DNA from: Diphasiastrum complanatum
Taxonomy: Eukaryota; Streptophyta; Lycopodiopsida; Lycopodiales; Lycopodiaceae
Assembly: GCA_029204225.1 (NCBI GenBank)
Contig: CM055092.1
Location: 79,752,838-79,816,837, forward strand
Direction: 5' to 3'
DNA: 64,000 nt
The position numbers and the translations under genes are program-made. The notes below the pieces were generated by a model. It saw only the letters and a program-made list of their open reading frames with translations. It was not told where the DNA came from and searched no databases. Of this stretch, positions 57,005-64,000 are shown piece after piece. The number at the start of each line of letters is the position of its first letter. Position 1 is the stretch's first letter.

Positions 57005-60000
57005 CTAAGGCTCGTCAGAGTCATGGTAGGAACCATCATCTGAATCTGTGCCTGACTGCAGATCCCAAGGGTCTGTAGATGAATAAGAACTGGAGGGAGC
57101 CATATGCCGTGGTGTGGCCCTAGCTCTGCCACGTGCTCTGGCTCTTTGCTGCGTGCTCTGGATCCTCCCCCTGCCTCTACCTCTGCCTCTGCCTCTCTCC
57201 CCTCCTCTGGCCCCCCTCTGCCTGCCCCCACCCCTGTGTCTACCCCTGCGTTTCTGTGTGTCAGGTGGCTGTGATCCAACGCCCTGGGATGGCCCTACCC
57301 ACTGTGATGATGCTTGGCCGACGGCTGCCTGTGATGCTCCACTCATGTCTACAAAAAGCAAACTCAGCCCACCCCCCAGAACCTCTAGGTCTCCCCCTAG
57401 GCCTACGTGCAGGAATGGTTGGTTCCTCCTCTGTCTCCGCATCAGGGTCCACCAGCAAGTCAGCCAAGTCATCCCCCTGTGCCTCCGCCCCCATCTCCTC
57501 ATCCTCCTCCGTATCCCCCTCAACCCACTCCTCCTCCTCCTGATAGTCAGCCTCAAGCTCCTCCACCCTCCAAGCCCTCATCACCCCCCTCCTCAGCCCT
57601 ATCCCTCTGCATGTCTGCCCTCCTCGAATGCCGTAGAGCCCGTGTGTCAGCCTGCGCCTGTCTATATAACTCTCTATAGATCTCATCATCCATCTCCTCC
57701 TGTGTGGGTGGTGGCTGAGGAGCAGTAGCTGCCGAATCCACCAAGCAAGTGTCAGGGTTCACCTGCAACCAAAAACAATACATTGTTGTCAGCAATTCAT
57801 TGCATAATTCGAAAGCAATTCAGTTCGTCAAAGCATAGCAGGAAACAGGGGGTGATGATGTGACTCACCTCGAGCATCTGTCCCCCTCGTGTGCGCCTCA
57901 ACATACGGTCGTTGGTGTTCACAAACACCAACCGCCTACACTGCTCGATGGACAACCTGTTCCTCTTCTGCGTGTGATACAAGGCCCGGGTGCTCCAATT
58001 TCGCTCGCAAGCTCTTGTTGAACAATCCTGTGCAAGGACTCTCTCGGCCAGTCGTCGCAGGTCACCTGTGCCGCACCCATGGTAGCCCCACCATGAAACA
58101 GGCCTCAACATATCCTCCGATTCTGCTCTCCATCGAAAGGAAACTGGTAGCGCTCAAAGATCAGCAGCTGGTATGCAATGTTAGTGAGCATCGGACATGT
58201 TGGCAGAAGAAAAAACATGGCTCGTGTAAGTCCTCTTGAATTCACACACTAGCAATGAGCACACTACAGTCACTACTGCAGTACTTAGCCTACCAAGCAA
58301 TTCATCACACGTACCTGGTCCAGGCCATACGCGCTCCGTGTACTCCACCCATCCCCGATGCAGCTCCCGATCGTCCCGATCCCGAGTCTCGCGCCACAAG
58401 GGGTGCAATATGTGGGCTACGGCGTGGATGGGTCGGTGGAAGTAGTCCCATCTGGCCTCCTAGATACGTGAGATCTCGCGCCTCCTGCAATAGACAAATG
58501 ACAACAATCATGTAACCATAGCTGCCATAGCATAAAAGAAATGGATCAGACTTGAGTGAGAAACAACAAACTAGACACTGAAGAGTCATACCTGTGCTCG
58601 ACCAAGGCTGACGTCAGAATCCCCTCGCTGATGCAGTCCATGAACTCGTAAATGAGGCCGAGACTGCACCCCTCACGGTCTACCAGGCGCAGCACTCTGA
58701 AAATGGGTAGAAGGACCCCTGTAATCTCCTCAGCATTTGTCCAGAACTGCTCACCGAACACAGTGGACTGGAAAAACGCCGCATGTGGGACGTCCATGAA
58801 CTCTCGGAAGGACTCGCTGGAAACCATCCGCCGCAATGCGTCCTTCACTACTACTAATAGCTCTAGCACCAAAAAGTAAAATGCAAAGCGTGTGGGTGTT
58901 GGCTTCTTCAGGTGGTGTGAGAAGGTGCGGAATAGGGCCAGCACACGCTTCCTGGTAACAAAAGTGACAAGGCGCATGGCCGTAGAAGTGACCTGCAACA
59001 CAGACATCCAGTAAAAAATTTAGACAGTAGTTGAGATGTGTTTAGCAGCATGGAGCAAACGTCAATCAAGATAGCATAGCAAATGGAGAAACCAATACCT
59101 ATCTGATCCATGGAAGTGCACACAGGTCAAGGATGAGCAAGTCTATGCAATGCGCAGCACAGGGTGTCCACACAAGGCTGGGGTGCTCCCTCGTCATAAT
59201 CTCTCCCATCTGCTTGGAGTTCGAAGCGTTGTCCGTGACAACCTGAACCACATGCTTCACCCCAATGTCAGCAATAACATCTCTAATAACCTCCCATATG
59301 AAATCGGCTATGATGGCGTCACCACCTCGAGTGGCATCCACGCCACGTAGGAATACTGTGCCAAGCGGGCAAGAAACCAAGACATTGATGACGGATCGCC
59401 GACGAACGTCGGTCCATCCATCACTCAATATCGTGCATCCATACCTGCCACAAAACACGCATTAGCCAAATGCAAAAATTGCGCCACGAGTCAACCCTAA
59501 ACGCATGCAATGGGTTTATGGAAACAAAGTACTTACATCTGCCAAGCTGAGCGAATGGAACTCAGCTCCCGCGTGATGGTCTCCTCCTCCTGACGAAGCA
59601 TCTTGCCTCGCAATGCCTCTTGTCTGGGAGGCGTCCATGTAGCATCCACGGCTGCCATCTGTGCGCAAAACTCCCTGAACACCCAAGTGTCAGCAACAAC
59701 AAAGGAAATGCCGCACTCGTAAAAGAACTGGCCAGCAAGTCGAGTGCACCGGGCCTGCTGCTCTCTCTACCACCCGCATCGATCAAGGGTTTGTTGTCTG
59801 GGCCTAACCTCTCTCTGCTGTGCACATGGCGCTTGTGGTCTAACATGCGAACCGGATGGCTGATCTGTGGGTGTATTACTCTCTCTGGGTCGAACCATGT
59901 GCTGCATCTGCCGCCGAAGAAGAGGAGGGACGAGAAGGACCCGCTGCTGCTGATCCAACCTACTCATGTGACGCTCTCCCCTCTGAAGTAACCCCTGTTG

Positions 60001-60462
60001 CTGCGGGTGGAACTGGAGTGGCCCCGCCTGGACCACGCACTGCACCTAAACCCTGCCCAGAACGTGCTGTACTAGGCTCTGCACCCGTAGTAGGCCGTGC
60101 TTGCATACCTGTGACCCTTGCCTGTGAACCTGCAGCTGCTCCTGCCCCCAGTCCCAGTCCCAGTCCCTGTCTCTGTCCCTGTCCCTGTCCGGAAACCTGT
60201 GATGCAGCACCGTGCCCTTACATAATAGACAACCTCTCTCTCTCTCCTCATCGAAAATCCTGGGGCAATCAGATATGCCCAATGCCCGCCCACCCGGTTC
60301 TCTGACCCTCAGTAAGTGAGCCCTAACCCTGGTAAGTGATCCTGTGAAGAGACCAACACAATGCAAGCATCTCCATCTACGGATTCCCGAGCCATGGTGT
60401 GTAGCCACATCCCCCTCAGTAAGCTCAACCTCGCCCCCAAGGCCTCGGCCCTGCACCGGCAT
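57005..60462 (-). CDS. hAT-2 transposase (BED finger, DUF659, hAT dimerisation), multi-exon
   Basis: On the minus strand, in order: a BED finger with RWRCLHCVGLFTGSLTRVRA (about 60395-60330); a low-complexity Arg-Asp/Trp-Asp run (about 60210-60150); and FFYECGISFVVADTWVF with VDATWTPPRQEALRG (about 59790-59545). The next exon, 59458-59099, carries SDGWTDVRRRSVINVLVSCP, VTDNASNSKQMGEIMTREHP and TPCAAHCIDLLILDL. A helical exon follows (59007-58600, KPTPTRFAFYFLVLELLVVV ... LRLVDREGCSLGLIYEFMDC). A dimerisation exon lies at about 58110-57850 (CSTRACERNWSTRALYHTQK, NRLSIEQCRRLVFVNTNDRM). The C-terminus is an acidic and RG-rich tail ending at 57005. Introns show proper borders, for example GCAGAT|GTAAGT with TTTGTGGCAG. 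No certain stop was found in the core exons, so it may be close to intact, but I did not join every exon. Confidence 0.85.
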
Positions 60463-61344
60463 CGTGTCAACACGAGATTAAACCTGCGAACAAAAACAAG
60501 CAAACAATTGTTCAGTAGAAGAAAACACACTGCATTGAAAAACATTACCAGCCTAAAACAGAGCTGAACACATCCGAGCGCGCGTCACATTAATTCTAGT
60601 AAGATCATAGCAAGTGCCAAAAAACACACGAGACAGGGCGAGGGATAGAATAATACCAGTGCGAGCGAAAACGGGCGACTGACGCTAGCATGGGAGTCCT
60701 TGCAGGCGTCTAGGAGTCCAGTGCAGGCCTAGACCACGCTACTGCGGATGCTTGCACGATGCTCTAACCCTAAACTCTAAAAAACATGGAATTAGGGCAA
60801 GAAAATTGAAATTTGTGCTACGGACGTAGACGGGCAGAACGGAGGTCACAGGAGTCTCTGCGGGCATGTGGAAATGCATTATAGGCTCAGACATCACCTG
60901 AATCGGTAGCCCAGAAGCCATTTTCTGAAAATGGCAAAAAAAAACAAGCATCTGGATTGTGGTGTTCAAATCTCGCAAGGCGTGCCGTAATGGTTGAAAC
61001 TGACCCCGTAGGAATCACCGTGGGCATGAAGAAAGGTGGTCTAGAGCCAAACTACGCTTGATTTGGTTGTCTACAGCTCAATGTCAACACTTGCAAAAAA
61101 ACAAACCTACACTTACCAAAAATCAAAAACTGATCGTTTCTATTTGCGCGAAGCTCAGATCCCGTTGGCACCGTGCACACCACCTCCGTATCGCCGAGTA
61201 GATGCCTTCCGACTATGCACACGCCTCGATCGGACACCCGTAGCTCAAAACAAAAAAATTTACCTCCTCCACGGCTGGCGCGATTCTGGCCGCGAAGAGG
61301 TGCAAATTTTTTTTAATATATTGTTTTTTTTTAAATGCGCTTCT

Positions 61345-61420
61345 GGGAGGAGAAACGCGTTTCTCAGAAACACGGTTTCTGAAACGTCTCCTCCCTGAAA
61401 CGCGATTCTGTGCAACTATG
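61345..61420. repeat. Subterminal inverted repeats and right end of hAT-2
   Basis: The inverted repeats are GGGAGGAGA/TCTCCTCCC (61345-61353 with 61387-61395) and TCAGAAAC/GTTTCTGA around 61364-61382. The end lies at TGCAACTATG. Confidence 0.7.
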
Positions 61421-61745
61421 TAAATTGAACCTAGCGTTGTGGCCTTTGTCTTGCTGTAGTACTTTGTGCAGGTTCTTATACGCATGTCTTTGCTCCTACC
61501 CTTTTGGTGCAAATGATGATCGGAGTAGAGAAGTTTTAGCATATACTTCATTCCTACACACGATGAATTTTCTGGCCAAGAATTTGATGAACTTGTCAAT
61601 GACACTTGCAGTTTTTGTTCACATACTATTATAGATGTAAGATGGTTAACATTCAAAGGTATCCTGTGGGGGCTATTGTGATTAAAATGCTACATTCCTA
61701 TTTTTTTGCCTAAAATGTTAAACTCGACAACCTTTTCTTCTCCAG

Positions 61746-64000
61746 GTAATAGAGGCACAACCTGACATGCCTCTGGTCGGTGCAGTCAGTCTTCATGTTG
61801 CATTGCTGACGTTCACGCTGAGAGTGCATGTTGACCGACTTGATTATGTGGACCAAGTTCTGGTATGCATGAACGTTTTTATCCAATTCCGTCAAATTTA
61901 ATTGAAGTCTAGGATTAAGATTGTATATCATATTTGCACCTTATTGCAATGTAGGGGGCTTGCGTGAAAAAATTGGAGGGAAAGGGGAAGGTGAAAGATA
62001 GCAAGGCAACCAAACAGATTGTAGCCCTCCTTAGTGCTCCTTTGGAAAAATACAACGACGTTGTCACAGTGTTAAGGTTGACAAATTATTCGAAAGTTAT
62101 GGAGCATCTGGACTATGAAACCAATAAAGTCATGGCAGTTGTAATCATTCAGAGCATCATGAAGAACAACACCTCCATTAGTTCCTCGGAGAAGGTGCAT
62201 TTTACTATCTATAGTACACAATTGTGATTCTTTATTTTTCTTGTTGTACCCTTTGGCTTAGATTTTTCTTGACACTTGACCAGGTGGATGCCTTATTTGA
62301 ACTTTTGAAAGAGTTGATCAAGGATAGTGAAGGAGCACCATCGATGGATGAGGTAAATTCATAGCTGTTTTTGGACAACATTTTTCAAGCTGTGCAGAAG
62401 TACTGCCACATCTACAGAAGCCACTAAATACGAGTTTTGTTAAAAATTGACAATGGCTTATCATTGCTGCCTCTTTATTCAGAAAATTCATAATCTGTAT
62501 TACATGCATACAAACCAAAGTTGTGGTCATAGTAGTGGAATCATCATCACATCGTGTCATGAACCATTAAAACCCAGAGTTTTGCCACTCCCCACTCCTT
62601 CCACTGAATTTTCATCTTCAAGTGCTGCACTGGACTCTTTTTTTCGTATGTTGGTACTATCCTAGACATAAAATTGATAGAGGTAGCTGCCAAAAGATTG
62701 AGGGACTTTGTTCATTATATACCTTAAGGCTGCAGTTGATTGGTCTGTGGTCATTGTTGCTAGCCTTCATGGTAAATCTGGTCCCGAGTTTGTCAAAACT
62801 CAATGATTTACTCTTTTTGTGAGTTTATTGGAAACTAATATTGGAATATCAGACCCGTACATGAATAGAGAGGTTGGTTTTGTACTGCATGCCATGGTTG
62901 ATAAAGCTATATCTATGACGCTGTTTTGAACCATAGTTTTGTGGCATATAGAAGGATACATGTGGAATGCTGTTCGGTATACATGACCTTTGACTTTGAA
63001 AAATTTGTTCAGAACGTTTTTTTGACATTAAATTCTTTCTAATTTTTTTATGTTCCATATCATGGAACCAAATGCACACTGCCAAATCTATGGAACAGGT
63101 ATCTATGGTTTGAACTTGTACAGTTCAAATTTTCTTGTCCATTATTTCTGCCAGGGGTAATTTCGAAGTTTATGCATATGGTTGACTATGAGAGTTATAT
63201 TGTAATGACGACAGATAGATGAAGATGATTTTATGGAGGAACAGAATTTGGTGGCAAGGCTTGTGCACATGTTGGTTAACAAAGATCATGAAGAGATGTT
63301 TAAGGTGATCTATTAGTATGTCATAATTGTTTTTGTCTACAGTAGGCTTAATCTTCCACCAAGTTCTTGACTTCATTGTTGTTGAGTGATGTGCTTGTTA
63401 TTCCATTGACTAGTTCGTGTCATCTAAGATGGATAGTATTTCAGATGAGAGGTATCTGTGTATGATTCATGTTGTATGCAAGTCAATATTGAATCTGTTT
63501 AAAGGATCTGATATTTGGCTACTTTCTCACTTGCACAGATTTTGACAACTGCAAGGAAGCATTTTGGTCAAGGAGGTCCAAAGAGACTTAAATTTACCTT
63601 ACCTCCACTGATATTTGCTGCTTTAAAGGTGTTTTGCCAAAGAACAATTTATTTGTCCTTTTTCCCACTTGCAAATAAATACTCTCAGAGTTAAGGGAAG
63701 CCTTGACTTAGTGCTTAAATTCAGTGGCTTTCAGGAGGTTGTGTTGTTTTCACGGGTAAAATGCCAAGTTTGTAAGCACTGTAGCTCCCATTCAACAACA
63801 AGAGCTGGAAAGATTACCATAGAGTATTCCTTTATTACTTTTCCAACTTAGGATAAACGAAACACTAGTTGGAAAGTTTTTTGGTGCATTTACTGATATT
63901 TCACACTCTGTATTTGTCAGCTTGTAAGATGCTTACAAGGTCATGATGCTGGTGATGAAGCTCTGGTGTCTCCGAAGAAAATTTTTCAATTTCTCCATCA
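61746..64000 (+). CDS. VPS35: VPS35, retromer core subunit, exons 11-16 (3' end beyond window)
   Basis: This continues the frame of exon 10 after the 23-kb intron. The exons are 61746-61862, 61955-62194, 62284-62352, 63215-63304, 63539-63628 and 63921 to the window end. All have GT-AG borders and lengths that keep the frame. Signature segments are [123 protein letters not shown] and [20 protein letters not shown]. These cover residues 338-565, the middle of the solenoid. The C-terminal part that holds VPS29 lies outside. No stop or frame break is seen. Confidence 0.95.
62353..63214 (+). other. VPS35 intron 13
   Basis: 862 bp of AT-rich intron between the codons SMDE and IDEDD. No nested element is recognised. 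Confidence 0.85.

Noticed and set aside
57114-57728. Long Pro/Leu/Ser-rich plus-strand frames
   Set aside because: They are antisense to the low-complexity RG- and acid-rich tail of the hAT-2 transposase.

Overview
The window is land-plant nuclear DNA. Spliced GT-AG genes, Ty1/copia and Ty3/gypsy retrotransposons primed by initiator tRNA-Met, hAT transposons of the BED/DUF659 type, a LINE, and one recognisable host gene with very long introns all point that way. The dense nested transposons inside introns and the many dinucleotide microsatellites suggest a large-genome plant such as a fern, lycophyte or gymnosperm. That narrower placement is inference.

The host gene is VPS35, the scaffold subunit of the retromer, on the + strand. 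I could place 16 exons by splice signals and an unbroken reading frame: exons 1-10 at 32661-38551 and exons 11-16 at 61746-64000, where the window cuts the gene. They give 565 codons of a protein that is usually about 790 residues. Intron 10 is 23.2 kb long because transposons filled it.

Layout. 1-32 kb is a retrotransposon graveyard. It holds a LINE relic (about 2 kb), a Ty3/gypsy gag-protease relic (6.9-7.9 kb), a non-autonomous LTR element whose primer site is a complete initiator tRNA-Met copy (7.9-10.0 kb), several minus-strand copia elements (4.9-5.5, 14.7-16.2 and 16.8-20.7 kb), an unrelated LTR/primer-site/184-residue ORF block fused to one of them (20.7-22.2 kb), and plus-strand copia remnants (24-25.5 and 27.5-31.8 kb). 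32.6-38.6 kb is the 5' half of VPS35, with a LINE fragment and a copia LTR in intron 1. 38.56-51.26 kb is one hAT transposon with terminal inverted repeats and an 8-bp target duplication. It was later invaded by a truncated copia, a solo LTR, a Ty3/gypsy relic containing a copia gag, a copia reverse-transcriptase fragment, and a complete 3.1-kb TR-GAG-like element with its own 5-bp target duplication. 51.6-56.65 kb is a nearly full-length LINE. 56.65-61.42 kb is a second hAT of the same family in the same orientation. 61.7-64 kb resumes VPS35.

The most interesting points are these. The hAT target duplication is exactly bases +1 to +8 of VPS35 intron 10, so the insertion copied the splice donor and left a second donor-like site 12.7 kb downstream. 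A full-length tRNA-iMet with CCA sits at a retrotransposon primer site. An intact, unrecognised 184-codon ORF stands where a copia gag should be.

All identities come from reading motifs by eye. Element ends are firm where TIR, TSD, PBS or PPT are cited and approximate elsewhere.
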